Shown: positions 17,603 to 27,386 of the stretch, piece after piece
Numbering within the stretch: the first letter of the stretch is position 1
Layout: every line of letters starts with the position of its first letter
Assembly: GCF_007855645.1 (NCBI RefSeq)
Contig: NZ_CP042264.1
Location: forward strand, 232,501-296,500
Direction: 5' to 3'
Length of the DNA stretch: 64,000 nt
DNA from: Qingshengfaniella alkalisoli
GTDB lineage: Bacteria > Pseudomonadota > Alphaproteobacteria > Rhodobacterales > Rhodobacteraceae
Notes under the pieces: model-generated
The model's input: only the letters and a program-made list of their open reading frames with translations
What the model was told of the DNA's origin: nothing
Database searches by the model: none
Position numbers and translations under genes: made by a program

Positions 17603-18610
17603 TCAGCGAATTGGCTGACCGTCCGTGTCGAAGCGGTGTAAAAAATCAGGCTTTGCCCGCAGTTTGATCTGAGTGCCGTGCTTGATATCGCGCTTTCCCG
17701 GGCGACGGACGACCAAAGGCTCGCCTTCGGCGATATCGACGAACAGGAAGTTATCAGAGCCGAGATCTTCGGCATGAATGACCTTGCCCGTCCAATCTGC
17801 CGTACCCTCATCAATTACGTCGATATGCTCCGGCCGGATGCCCAAGGTTGTGCACTCCGCTCGTGCGGCAAGGTCTCCCGTCAGGAAATTCATCTTGGGG
17901 GATCCGATGAAGCCCGCGACAAACAGGCTGGCCGGGCGCTCATACAATTCCTCCGGTGTCCCCACCTGCTCGACCAGCCCGTCCCGCAGCACACAGATGC
18001 GGTCGGCCAGGGTCATGGCTTCGACCTGATCATGCGTGACGTAGATCATCGTCACCTTATCCATCTCATGGTGGAGCTTGGCTATTTCCAGTCGCGTCTG
18101 GACACGAAGGGCCGCATCGAGGTTCGATAGCGGTTCATCGAACAAGAAGACGCGAGGATCGCGTGTGATAGCCCGGCCGATGGCCACGCGCTGTCGCTGA
18201 CCACCGGACAGTTGTTTTGGCAAGCGGTCTAGTAAATGGTCGATTTGCAGCAGCTTGGCCGCGGCCTCCACCCGTGCCTTCACATCTTGAGCCGAAGCCT
18301 TCGCAAGCTTCATTCCGAAAGCCATGTTGTCGTAAACGGTCATATGCGGATAGAGCGCATAGGACTGGAAAACCATCGCCACACCGCGCTTGGACGGGAT
18401 CACGTTGTTCACCCGCTGACCATCAAACATGAGATCGCCGCCAGTGATATCTTCCAGCCCGGAAATAAGACGCAAGAGCGTGGACTTGCCGCAGCCGGAC
18501 GGGCCAACGAAGACCATGAACTCTCCGGGTTCTATGTGCAGGTCGATCCCCTTGATGACCTCTAGCGCACCGTAGCTTTTACGAACGTCTTTAAGTTGGA
18601 TTTCAGCCAT
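17603..18610 (-). CDS. thuK: Sugar ABC transporter ATP-binding protein (ThuK/MsmK/MalK type)
   Basis: The 335-residue ATPase powers sugar uptake through ThuF/ThuG. Walker A GPSGCGKST, signature LSGGQRQRVAIGRA, Walker B VFLFDEPLSNLD and the switch histidine in IYVTHDQVEAMTLAD are all present, and the C-terminal third is the TOBE-like regulatory domain of CUT1 ATPases. I chose ATG 18610 (MAEIQLKDVRKSYG), since the extra upstream residues in the open frame overlap thuG and are unlike the family. It begins just after the thuG stop. Confidence 0.92.
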   Translation of the reverse strand: MAEIQLKDVRKSYGALEVIKGIDLHIEPGEFMVFVGPSGCGKSTLLRLISGLEDITGGDLMFDGQRVNNVIPSKRGVAMVFQSYALYPHMTVYDNMAFGMKLAKASAQDVKARVEAAAKLLQIDHLLDRLPKQLSGGQRQRVAIGRAITRDPRVFLFDEPLSNLDAALRVQTRLEIAKLHHEMDKVTMIYVTHDQVEAMTLADRICVLRDGLVEQVGTPEELYERPASLFVAGFIGSPKMNFLTGDLAARAECTTLGIRPEHIDVIDEGTADWTGKVIHAEDLGSDNFLFVDIAEGEPLVVRRPGKRDIKHGTQIKLRAKPDFLHRFDTDGQPIR

Positions 18611-18614
18611 ATGA

Positions 18615-19448
18615 TCAGCCTTTGACACCGCCAGCGGTAAGACCCGCGACGATCTTGCGTTGGAAGATGAGGACAAGAAGAACGAGTGGCACCGTCACGA
18701 TGACGGATGCGGCCATGATCGTGCCCCATGGTGTTTCGAATTCGCTGGCGCCAGACAGCAATGCGATGGCGACCGGAACCGTGCGTTGCGCTTCGGACGC
18801 GGTAAAGGTCAGTGCGAAGAGGAACTCGTTCCATGCACCGATAAAGGCAAGCAGCCCCGTTGTTACCAGCGCGGGCCAAAGAAGCGGCATGAATACCTTT
18901 GTGATGATGACCCAAGGCGTTGCACCATCCATGATGGCGGCCTCTTCGATTTCCATCGGCAAATCCCGCATGAAGGTGGTCAACACCCAGACCGTAAAGG
19001 GCAGCGTGAAAATCGTGTAGCTGAGGATCATCGCCCAAGGCGTGTTGTAGATGCCCAAGAACCGCACCAGCTCAAAAAGGCCAGCCAGCACGGCGATCTG
19101 CGGAAACATTGACACCGCAAGGATCGTCATGAGCAGGAGAGCCCTGCCCCGAAACCGGACTCTCGCCAAAGCGTAGGATGCTGTGACCGCCAGAAACAGC
19201 GCGAAGAGCACGGTTGTCGTCGCGATGAAAACCGAGTTGACGATGCTGCGGGGGAAGTTCCGACTGGTCAATACGGCGGTGTAGTTGCCCCAGTCAAACT
19301 GTGTCGGAAGGTAATCTACCCGAAACAACGCTGTGCCCGACTTAAAACTTGTGATCACCGCATAGTAAAAGGGAAAGATCGAGATCACCACGATCACGAC
19401 AACCAACAGGTAGAAGGCCATCTTTTTGACGTAATCCATTGCGGTCAT
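18615..19448 (-). CDS. thuG: Sugar ABC transporter permease (MalG type)
   Basis: The 277-residue inner-membrane protein has about six predicted transmembrane segments and the conserved cytoplasmic loop EEAAIMDGATPWVIITKVFMPLLWPA, which couples to the ATPase. It is the second permease of a CUT1 carbohydrate importer. Its ATG overlaps the stop of thuF (4 bp), so the two are translationally coupled. Confidence 0.92.
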   Translation of the reverse strand: MTAMDYVKKMAFYLLVVVIVVISIFPFYYAVITSFKSGTALFRVDYLPTQFDWGNYTAVLTSRNFPRSIVNSVFIATTTVLFALFLAVTASYALARVRFRGRALLLMTILAVSMFPQIAVLAGLFELVRFLGIYNTPWAMILSYTIFTLPFTVWVLTTFMRDLPMEIEEAAIMDGATPWVIITKVFMPLLWPALVTTGLLAFIGAWNEFLFALTFTASEAQRTVPVAIALLSGASEFETPWGTIMAASVIVTVPLVLLVLIFQRKIVAGLTAGGVKG

Positions 19449-20407
19449 TTTCGGCCTCCCCCGCTTAGATCAACCTTGCCGAGCCAGATATAGGCCGAGA
19501 CGAAAATCGCGATCATGGCGAACAGCAACGTCGACTGAGCGGACCCATAGGCGAACTTGTCGAAATCGATCAGGTTCTCGCGACTGATAACGGACATGGT
19601 CTTGGTCGCCGCCGAATTCGGCGTCAGCACATAGACCAAGTCAAAGATCCGCAATGCGTCCAGCATCCGGAAGATCACGGCCACCATCAGCGCGGGCTTC
19701 ACCAGCGGCAGGGTCACGCGAAAGAAGGTCTTGATCGGATTGACCCCGTCCAGCTTCGCAGCCTCGTATATGTCGCGCGGGATCATTTGCAGACCGGCCA
19801 AACACAGCAATGCCATGAAAGGTGTAGTTTTCCACACATCTACAACGATGACAGCAATCATGGCGGTTTCGATATTCGCGGTCCACGCGATCTTTTGTTC
19901 GATCAGCCCCAGACGCAGCATCATGTCGTTGATGATTCCGAACTGATCATTGAGCATCCAGCCCCACATCCGGGCGGATACGATGGTCGGGATGGCCCAG
20001 GGAATCAGGATCGCCGCACGCACGAAGCCCCGGCCCTTGAACTCAGCGTTCAGCACCAGCGCCACGATCAGACCAAAGAAGGTTTCCAGTGATACTGAAA
20101 TCACTGAGAACTTGACCGTGTTCCAGACTGCGTTCCACCATGCCGGGTCGACCAAAGTGCCGCGCCAGATCACGCGACCGGAGCTGAGCTGTCGATAGGA
20201 CAGGTAGTTGTCGAACCCGATCCATTCGCCGCCATACAGATTGGTCAGCGACGTGTTGGTGAAAGAAAAGTATATCGTGCGCATCAACGGCCAAGCCGCG
20301 ACGATCAATAAAGCAACCAGCATCGGGGCAAGGAACCAGAACGCGGATCTTGCGCGTTGCTGTGCCAAGCTGCGATCCCGCACGACGGAGTCTTCCGGTA
20401 GGCTCAT
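19445..20407 (-). CDS. thuF: Sugar ABC transporter permease (MalF type)
   Basis: The 320-residue inner-membrane protein has about six transmembrane segments and the coupling loop YEAAKLDGVNPIKTFFRVTLPLVKPA. It is the first permease of the CUT1 importer and is coupled by a 4-bp overlap to thuG. It is separated from thuE by 79 bp containing a strong hairpin, which may lower expression of the permeases relative to the binding protein. Confidence 0.92.
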   Translation of the reverse strand: MSLPEDSVVRDRSLAQQRARSAFWFLAPMLVALLIVAAWPLMRTIYFSFTNTSLTNLYGGEWIGFDNYLSYRQLSSGRVIWRGTLVDPAWWNAVWNTVKFSVISVSLETFFGLIVALVLNAEFKGRGFVRAAILIPWAIPTIVSARMWGWMLNDQFGIINDMMLRLGLIEQKIAWTANIETAMIAVIVVDVWKTTPFMALLCLAGLQMIPRDIYEAAKLDGVNPIKTFFRVTLPLVKPALMVAVIFRMLDALRIFDLVYVLTPNSAATKTMSVISRENLIDFDKFAYGSAQSTLLFAMIAIFVSAYIWLGKVDLSGGGRK

Positions 20408-20440
20408 GGCAAATATTCCGGATCAAGCGTGACTTGAAGA

Positions 20441-20465
20441 GGCGGGCAGCCACGGGCAGCCCGCC
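20441..20465 (-). other. Hairpin between thuE and thuF
   Basis: GGCGGGC (20441-20447) and GCCCGCC (20459-20465) form a 7-bp GC stem with an 11-base loop in the 79-bp gap after thuE. It lacks a T-run on the minus strand, so it looks like an mRNA-stabilising or partial-readthrough hairpin of the kind often found after binding-protein genes. Confidence 0.5.
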
Positions 20466-20486
20466 GGGAGGACTGTCGCGCGTGGC

Positions 20487-21758
20487 TTACCAGCCACCAC
20501 CTTTCAAATCCTCAAGCTCAAGCTCCAGAAGTTCGAGGTTCTCGGCTGCCGTGCCATCACCTGACAGCGTATTGTGAACCGCCGACCAGAATTTGGACGA
20601 TACCTCATTATACTTCACCTTGGTCGGTGCAGAGGGGCGCGGAACAGCCTGGAGGAACACGTCTTTCCACTGCGGGATGATCGGCTGCTGCTCCGCAATA
20701 TCCGCATCGTCATACAGTTCGATGATCGTCGGCAGGTTCGACGCGATCAGGGTGCGTGTCTTCTGTGCTTCCTTGCCGGCCAGGTAGAGCACCAGCGACG
20801 TCGCGGCCTCTTGGTTCTGCGAATACTTGGATACGGCCACGTTCCAACCGCCTAGTGTCGCGGCGGATTCGTCATTACCGCCGCCGGTTGGCAGCGTAGT
20901 CGCACCGAACTTGCCCTTTACCGCAGAATCGTCGCTGTTGCCGAGCGTGTAAGCGTAGGGCCAATTGCGCATGAAAACCGCGTTACCCGTTTGCCAGACG
21001 CCACGCGCTTCTTCTTCCTGATAGGCCAGCACACCTTCAGGCGAGATCGTTCCGGGCCAGCTTGCCGCCAGTTCCACAGCCGCAATAGCCTGATCATTGT
21101 AGATCGAGATGGTCCCATCAGGTTCCACGATCTGCCCACCACCAAAGGACTTGACCCATTCCAGCGCGTTACACGTCAGTCCTTCGTAGGCATTCCCCTG
21201 CCAAACAAAACCCCAAAGATCGGAATTGCCTTCCGCGCGTTCAGCATCCTGGATCATCTGCGCGGTTTCTGTCAGTTCTTCCCAGGTCTTGGGAACTTCG
21301 GCACCGTGCTTCTCCAGAAGGTCAGTCCGGTAGTAGAGCGCCGGCGCATCGGTGTAGATAGGAAGGGCGACAAGGCGACCGTCCACGGTCTGGCTTTCAA
21401 TGATGGACTCGAAATGTTGCGGTGCCAGATCCGCGGCCGCCTCGGTCAGGTCAATGAACTGATCGGCAAGTTGTGGAGCCCAGATGACATCAGTTTGGTA
21501 AACATCGATGTCTTCGTTTCCAGCAGCAAGCCACAGGCGATACTGACCGAACTGGTCCGTGGTCGACGACGGCATTGGCACCAACGTGACCGTGTGGCCA
21601 GTGGCTTCTTCCCACGGCTTCACAATTTCCTTGAAGTTCTCGACCGCGTTACCGACGATACCTGAGACATACGTAATCTCGTCCGCCGCAGCAACTCCAC
21701 CCAGCAAAACACTGAACGCGACCGAGCCGTAGAATGCCTTCCTGATAGTCTGCGCCAT
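20487..21758 (-). CDS. thuE: Sugar ABC transporter substrate-binding protein
   Basis: The 423-residue periplasmic protein has a cleavable signal peptide (residues 1-25, ending GGVAAADE) and the features of a family 1 solute-binding protein (DVYQTDVIWAPQLADQF, YRTDLLEKHGAEVPKTWEEL). It binds the transported disaccharide, in Sinorhizobium trehalose, maltose or sucrose, and delivers it to ThuFG. A strong GGGAGGA is upstream of ATG 21758. The promoter region carries two LacI-type palindromes, and the LacI-family gene thuR lies immediately upstream in the same direction. Confidence 0.92.
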   Translation of the reverse strand: MAQTIRKAFYGSVAFSVLLGGVAAADEITYVSGIVGNAVENFKEIVKPWEEATGHTVTLVPMPSSTTDQFGQYRLWLAAGNEDIDVYQTDVIWAPQLADQFIDLTEAAADLAPQHFESIIESQTVDGRLVALPIYTDAPALYYRTDLLEKHGAEVPKTWEELTETAQMIQDAERAEGNSDLWGFVWQGNAYEGLTCNALEWVKSFGGGQIVEPDGTISIYNDQAIAAVELAASWPGTISPEGVLAYQEEEARGVWQTGNAVFMRNWPYAYTLGNSDDSAVKGKFGATTLPTGGGNDESAATLGGWNVAVSKYSQNQEAATSLVLYLAGKEAQKTRTLIASNLPTIIELYDDADIAEQQPIIPQWKDVFLQAVPRPSAPTKVKYNEVSSKFWSAVHNTLSGDGTAAENLELLELELEDLKGGGW

Positions 21759-21806
21759 AACTGTTCCTCCCTTGATGGCACGAAACGATATCTTTGTTCT
21801 CTGTTC

Positions 21807-21842
21807 TCCGAAACGTTTCGGATTAGTGGTAGCAAGCGCTTG
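21807..21842. promoter_or_regulatory. Two LacI-type operators ahead of thuE
   Basis: TCCGAAACGTTTCGGA (21807-21822) is a perfect 16-bp palindrome with a central CG, and CAAGCGCTTG (21833-21842) is a perfect 10-bp palindrome. Both match the central-CG design of LacI/GalR operators, and their centres are 23 bp apart. They lie 49-84 bp upstream of thuE, between it and thuR. Confidence 0.72.
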
Positions 21843-21870
21843 ACGATTCCGTCAACAGAATTCTTAGGGG

Positions 21871-22899
21871 TCAACCCTTCTTGGGTGACGTAGCGGAGCC
21901 TCGCTCGATGAACTCAACGTCACCGACGCTTTGCAATTCGCTCAGCGGGCGCCCCCGTATCCGGCCAGTCAAATATTCCGCGAGCGGCGCCCAACTCTCG
22001 GATAGTGGCGCACGGGTAACGGTAAGCGGTGGATCGAACGCCGTGGCGCGCACATCAGAAAAATCATCGTCATGGGCAACCACCGACAGATCATCGGGCA
22101 CGGACAGTCCCAATTCTGCCGCAGCTTTATAGACCCCGCTGACGATCAGGGTGCTGCTGCACAGGATCGCTGTCGGAGGATCGTCAAAGCTGCACATTTG
22201 CACGGTCGACACCAGACCCAACGGTTCCGTCATGCGCCCATGTCTGATCAAATCAGCATCAACCGAAAGACCTGCGCGGCGCAGGGCAGCGCAATAGCCG
22301 ATCTCTCGATCACGCGCGTAGCTACGGTTTTCCAGACCGTTGATCAACGCGATCCGACGGTGACCCAGCCCGATCAGGTATTCCGTCAACCGAACCGCAA
22401 GACCGTGATTGTCAATGTCGAAATACGGGTACTGCGGGGCATCCACCGTGCGGCCGTGCACGACCAGGGGAACGTCCTGTTCTTGCAGATAGGTAACGCA
22501 AGGATCATCCACATACGGCTCTATAATAACGAACCCGCCAAGAGATCCACCATGGATCAGCCGATCATACACATCGATAAGTTCTGTCCCCTCCGGCGCA
22601 ATATGCAGAACGAACTGCATGTCCCTGCTGGAAAACTGCAACGACAATCCCGTGACCGTTTCCAAGAAGTTCCGGTTGGTCGTAATCCCTGAGTAGTTCT
22701 GGGACACCAAACCAACCATCGCGGATCGGCCCGACACCAAGGCCCGGGCAGGCAGGTTCGGGCGGTAGCGGAGCTGTTCCGCAGCCTCCATGACACGGAC
22801 ACGGGTTACCTCGGACACATCCGAATGACCATTCAGCGCGCGGCTGACCTGCGTGACGGAAATACCCAGATGATTGCTGATGTCTTTAAGTGTAGCCAT
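21871..22899 (-). CDS. thuR: LacI-family repressor of the thu operon
   Basis: The 342-residue regulator starts with a LacI helix-turn-helix (ATLKDISNHLGISVTQVSRALNGHSDVSE) and continues with a periplasmic-binding-like sugar-sensing domain (VSGRSAMVGLVSQNYSG). It probably represses thuEFGKAB and is released by a sugar or derivative. I chose ATG 22899, which is preceded by GAGG; the open frame extends 17 residues further but these do not resemble the family. Two palindromes just downstream of its stop are the likely binding sites. Confidence 0.88.
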   Translation of the reverse strand: MATLKDISNHLGISVTQVSRALNGHSDVSEVTRVRVMEAAEQLRYRPNLPARALVSGRSAMVGLVSQNYSGITTNRNFLETVTGLSLQFSSRDMQFVLHIAPEGTELIDVYDRLIHGGSLGGFVIIEPYVDDPCVTYLQEQDVPLVVHGRTVDAPQYPYFDIDNHGLAVRLTEYLIGLGHRRIALINGLENRSYARDREIGYCAALRRAGLSVDADLIRHGRMTEPLGLVSTVQMCSFDDPPTAILCSSTLIVSGVYKAAAELGLSVPDDLSVVAHDDDFSDVRATAFDPPLTVTRAPLSESWAPLAEYLTGRIRGRPLSELQSVGDVEFIERGSATSPKKG

Positions 22900-22971
22900 G
22901 CGCCCCTCGTTTCGAAGGTATAGGCACAAATGGGCGTGGCACCCAAACATCTTTTACTGACGACTTGGGAC

Positions 22972-23133
22972 CTAATCCTGCGGCGGTTCGTCATCCCAAT
23001 CGGAATTAAGGATGCGGCGGCTGTCGCCCTCGGGGTCGTCATACTGGTTCGACCGCAACGTCCAGATGAAGGCGATCAGGCCAACTGCCCCCAGAAAAAG
23101 CGATGCCGGAATGAGATAAACCAGAACATCCAT
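22972..23133 (-). CDS. ccoS: cbb3 oxidase assembly protein CcoS
   Basis: This 53-residue protein has one transmembrane segment (about residues 2-22: DVLVYLIPASLFLGAVGLIAF) followed by a short acidic tail (NQYDDPEGDSRRIL), the CcoS pattern. It is needed for cofactor insertion into the cbb3 oxidase. I chose ATG 23133, which overlaps closely with the ccoI stop (TGACATG). It is the last gene of the ccoGHIS cluster. Confidence 0.9.
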   Translation of the reverse strand: MDVLVYLIPASLFLGAVGLIAFIWTLRSNQYDDPEGDSRRILNSDWDDEPPQD

Positions 23134-23134
23134 G

Positions 23135-25355
23135 TCAGGCGTCGTTCCGCCACTGCCCCAGACGCAGCGCATTCAACGATACGGTCACGGAGGATGTGGA
23201 CATCGCCAGCGCCGCCATCAATGGCGTTGCGAGACCAGCAATCGCCAAGGGCACAGCAAGGATGTTGTAAAGCGTCGCAATGCGGAAATTCTCATGAATA
23301 CGCTTGGTCGCTGTCAAAGCCACATTGCGAGCATCGAACACAACGGAAATGTCGTTTCCTATCAGCACTATATCCGACGCGACACGGGCCGCATCCAGGG
23401 CGCTGGCTGGTGAAATCGACACATGAGCGGCCGCCAAAGCTGCCGTATCGTTCAGCCCGTCACCGATCATCAGAACCTTGTGGCCGTCCTTCGTCAACGC
23501 CTGCACCGATGCGGCTTTGTCCTGCGGCAACATTCCAGCGCGATGGTCATCTATGCCAAGGCTCTGTGCCAGCTTGCCGACCGGCCCCACCCCATCCCCT
23601 GACAACAACATGGTGCGTAACCCGCACGCGCGAAGCTGTTGTATCAACTCCGCCGCACCAGGGCGCGGGTTGTCGATGGACACGAATGGGACAGGCGCGG
23701 CATCGCCGATACGTAGCCACGACGTCGATAGAGATTGCGGCGCATCTACAGCACCAACCCATTCGCCGCGCCCCAGTCGCACGACAAGCCCCCGCCAAAC
23801 CGCTTCGACACCATAACCGGGATGCTCACAGATATCGGTCAGCTTGGCGGGTTGAATACCTTCAGCATGGAGCATTTTCACCAAACCCTTCGACATCGGG
23901 TGTGCTGACCCGGTCGAAAGGGCCAGCGCGATGGCTAGATCGTCCGGAGAAACTCCGGCGGGCAGCTCGGGTTTGGGTACCCCCAGCGTCAGTGTGCCCG
24001 TCTTGTCGAACACGACGGTATCGATTTCGGCCAAACGCTCCAGCGCTGTGCCATCCTTGATCAACAATCCATTGCGGAACAAGCGACCCGAAGCCGCTGT
24101 CGTGACCGCAGGGACAGCCAATCCCAATGCGCAGGGGCATGTAATAATCAGAACTGCGGCAGCGATGTTCAACGCAACCCGCATATCGCCGGTGCCAAGA
24201 TACCAGCCGAGGCAAGACAGCGCAGCAAGGATATGCACGCCCGGCGCATAGAGCCGTGCAGCACGATCCGCCAAGGAAGAATAGTTCGCACGCCCGCTTT
24301 CGGCGACGGCCACGAGGTCGGCGAGCGCATGCAGGGAACTGTCCTTGCCCGCCGCGCTGACCCGTACTACGATCGGACCCGTCAGGTTGATGTCCCCCGC
24401 GCTTAGCGCCACGTCGAGACCGGCAAAAACAGGTGTTGTCTCTCCCGTCAGAAGCGAGCGGTCGACCTCCGTCTCACCCTCGGCCACCACGCCATCGGCT
24501 GGCAAACGCGCACCGGGCAGCACACGGATCAGATCACCGGGGCGCAGCTCAATCACCCTGACCACATGATCGCCATCTGCATCGACGCGCATCGCATTCG
24601 GCAGTTCCAGCGCTGCCAGCTCTGCGGCCGCAGACTTTGCCGCGGATCGCGTACGATGATCCAGATAGCGCCCCGCCAGCAGGAAGAAGGTCAGTGTCAG
24701 GGCGGCGTCGAAATAAGCGTGCTCGCCGCTATGAGCCGTTTCATATAATGATGTCCCAAGCGCCAAAAGGATCGCCAAGGCAATCGGTACATCCATGTTC
24801 ATGTGCTGCCGCCGCAGCGCCGACCATGCGCTCACGAAGAACGGCTGCGCGGAAAAGGCAATGGCCGGAAGTGTGATCGCTGCCGAAATCCAATGGAACA
24901 TGTCCCGCGTGGAGTCGACCGCACCAGACCATACCGCGACCGACAACAGCATGACGTTCATCGCGGCAAATCCAGCGACACCCAATCGCATCAGCAGATC
25001 GCGCCCAGATCGATCCGCATCGGCCCCCTTCAGTGTTGTCGCATCCAACTCATAGGCATCATACCCAGCATCGTTCAGCACACGGATCATGTCATCCGCA
25101 TACACCGAACCCTCCGCGTCAATAATCGCGCGTTTCAGCGTAAGGTTAACCCGAGCGGACTTAACACCAGACTGCGCGTTTAGCGCTCGTTCCACCCTTG
25201 AGATACAGGCAGCACAATGAATGGCCGGAACCGACAAAAGGATATGCGCATCCGCTTCAGACGGCAGGTCGACGATCTCACCCCGATACAGCAACACAAC
25301 CCGGACAGGCGACTGGCCGAGGACCATTTCGACCGGATATGTCGCTCAGGGCCAT
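23135..25355 (-). pseudogene. ccoI: Copper-transporting P-type ATPase CcoI, interrupted by one frameshift near the N-terminus
   Basis: CcoI exports copper across the inner membrane for cbb3 oxidase assembly. The family's start is ATG 25355, 1 bp after the ccoH stop, reading MALSDISGRNGPRP and then ACPGCVAVSG with the expected CPxC metal motif; that frame stops at a TGA after SG. The rest, from EIVDLPSEADAHILLSVP onwards, is in the next frame and holds VPAIHCAACISRVERAL, the TM6 CPC motif, DKTGTLT and AHPMSKGL, ending at 23135. Removing one G from the coding-strand GGGG at 25284-25281 joins both as CVAVSG-EIVDLPSEAD, giving 739 residues. Otherwise translation would have to begin at an ATG inside the frame and lose the CPxC motif. 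Confidence 0.85.
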
Positions 25356-25356
25356 C

Positions 25357-25818
25357 TCAGTTCCGCTCGTCCCGGATATAAAGCGGAATACGCTGACGAA
25401 ATTCCGTGCCGTCCTCCGCGACGGCGATCAGACGGATGTTCCAGTTACCCGGTTCCAGCTTCGCCGGTGCGATGAAGGCATCTCCATCCCACGCAAAGGC
25501 GGGGTTGATGTCGTCATGCGTGCTGGTCGCCCAGCCGACCGTCGCCAGAACCGAAGCCGCGTGAACGGGCCTGCCGTCCCCATCTGTGATCGCGATACGC
25601 AGCATGCCATTGTCATAGGAGGCGGCGATATCCCAACCCAAGGCAAGCTGTACGGCCCGCTTGCGGTCGAATTCCTGGCTGGCAACATAGGAATTGGCGA
25701 CCTCCAGACCAGGAAAGGTACGCACCGCTTGCACGGCAAGCACGAGGTTCACGCCGATAATCACACCAAACGCCGCCGCCACGCCGATGAAAACCTGTTT
25801 GCCCGTCAGAGGCGCCAT
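25357..25818 (-). CDS. ccoH: cbb3 oxidase assembly protein CcoH (FixH family)
   Basis: The 153-residue membrane protein has one N-terminal transmembrane segment (VFIGVAAAFGVIIGVNLVLAV) and a periplasmic FixH-type domain (GRPVHAASVLATVGWATSTHDD). It helps assemble the cbb3 oxidase. Its ATG overlaps the ccoG stop (TAATG) and the next gene, ccoI, begins one base after its own stop. Confidence 0.88.
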   Translation of the reverse strand: MAPLTGKQVFIGVAAAFGVIIGVNLVLAVQAVRTFPGLEVANSYVASQEFDRKRAVQLALGWDIAASYDNGMLRIAITDGDGRPVHAASVLATVGWATSTHDDINPAFAWDGDAFIAPAKLEPGNWNIRLIAVAEDGTEFRQRIPLYIRDERN

Positions 25819-27257
25819 TACTGTCCCGTTCCCGTAAAGACCGTCGACTTGCCAACCCGTTCATTGCTTTGCGGATCAGTCGCCCAAATCGTCAAACCCG
25901 TGTTCTGCGTCATCGCGGCAGCCGAGCCCGGCGCAGCAGTCACATAGACCCTCACCAGCTGCGTCGCATCGGGCGCCACGGTCGCAATCTGATTGTCGGA
26001 GCCTTCCACCGACAAGGCAAGCTCTGCGTCAGACGCGAAAGAAATCTCGAACGCGCGCTCATCACCATGCTGGTTGCCGATGCGCACATCATAAGTGTTA
26101 CGAATGGTCCCATCTGACAGCGTTACATAGACCGGATTTCGCACCGGCGCGACGGACAGGTTAATGTCCGACCGCATGAACAACGCCACAAGCATCGCGA
26201 CGCCAAACCCGGCCCAAAGGACGGTGTAAAGAATCGTGCGGACCCGGAAGATGTGCCGCCACACGGGGGTCGGTTTTTCGCCGGCGCGCTCGTGCGGCTC
26301 GTCCGACAGGGCGAGATAGTCGATCAACCCACGCGGCTTGCCGAGCTTGGCCATCACCTCGTCGCAGGCATCAATGCAGAGAGCGCATGTAATACATTCC
26401 ATCTGCTGACCGTCGCGGATGTCGATACCAGTCGGGCAGACATTCACACAAGCGTTGCAGTCGATGCAGTCTCCCAAGGCCGTACCATCCTTGGCCACAT
26501 CAGACCCCGGCCGACGATGACCACGCGGCTCGCCACGCCAATCGCGATAGCCGACAGTAAGGGTCTGTTCATCCATCATGGCACCCTGAATTCGAGGCCA
26601 TGGGCACATGTAAATACAGACCTGTTCACGCATGAAACCACCGAACGTGAAGGTCGTTGCAGTAAGGATAGCAATGGTCGAATAGGCCACCGGATGGGCC
26701 TGCCCCGTCACCAGATCATGGAGCAACGTCGGAGCATCGGCGAAGTAGAACACCCAAGCCCCGCCCGTCGCAACCGCGATCAGAAGCCAAGCGGCCCATT
26801 TGGTGATCCTGAGACGCGCCTTCCGCACATCCCATTTCTGCCGGAGCAGACGAATGCGCGCGTTCCGGTCGCCCTCGATCCAACGCTCGACAAGGATGAA
26901 CAGGTCTGTCCAAACCGTCTGCGGGCAGGCATAGCCGCACCACACGCGTCCAAGGGCCGAGGTGAACAGGAACAGCCCCAATCCTGCCATGATCAACAGC
27001 CCGGCGACGAAGTAGAATTCATGCGGCCATATCTCGATCCAGAAGAAGAAAAAGCGGCGACCGGCCATGTCCACAAGCACCGCTTGATCTGGCAGGTTCG
27101 GCCCGCGATCGAACCGGATCCACGGGGTCACATAATAGATCCCCAGCGTGATCAGCATGATGATCCATTTGAGCCGTCGAAACTTTCCCGAGACGCGCTT
27201 CGGAAATATCGGCTCCCGCGCCGCGTATAGCGATGGTGCTGGGTTCGTGTCGCTCAT
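25818..27257 (-). CDS. ccoG: cbb3 oxidase accessory protein CcoG (FixG/RdxA)
   Basis: The 479-residue polytopic membrane protein has two 4Fe-4S ferredoxin motifs in its second half, CIDCNACVNVCPTGIDIRDG and CITCALCIDACDEV, after the conserved GYACPQTVWTDLF segment. In related bacteria it reduces copper for delivery to the cbb3 oxidase. I took ATG 27257 (MSDTNPAPSLY) rather than 27266; both follow AAGGAACAGG and the difference is small. It is separated from ccoP by 129 bp. Confidence 0.92.
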   Translation of the reverse strand: MSDTNPAPSLYAAREPIFPKRVSGKFRRLKWIIMLITLGIYYVTPWIRFDRGPNLPDQAVLVDMAGRRFFFFWIEIWPHEFYFVAGLLIMAGLGLFLFTSALGRVWCGYACPQTVWTDLFILVERWIEGDRNARIRLLRQKWDVRKARLRITKWAAWLLIAVATGGAWVFYFADAPTLLHDLVTGQAHPVAYSTIAILTATTFTFGGFMREQVCIYMCPWPRIQGAMMDEQTLTVGYRDWRGEPRGHRRPGSDVAKDGTALGDCIDCNACVNVCPTGIDIRDGQQMECITCALCIDACDEVMAKLGKPRGLIDYLALSDEPHERAGEKPTPVWRHIFRVRTILYTVLWAGFGVAMLVALFMRSDINLSVAPVRNPVYVTLSDGTIRNTYDVRIGNQHGDERAFEISFASDAELALSVEGSDNQIATVAPDATQLVRVYVTAAPGSAAAMTQNTGLTIWATDPQSNERVGKSTVFTGTGQ

Positions 27258-27386
27258 CTTCGGCACCTGTTCCTTGTTGGTCTGTGCCGCCGCAGCGCAG
27301 ATCAGTCATGATGCTGAATCTGGGCCACTGGTCGGAAAATGGAATGCGGCAAAGTGGCGGTGTCGTTTTGTCGCGCTTCCTTATAT

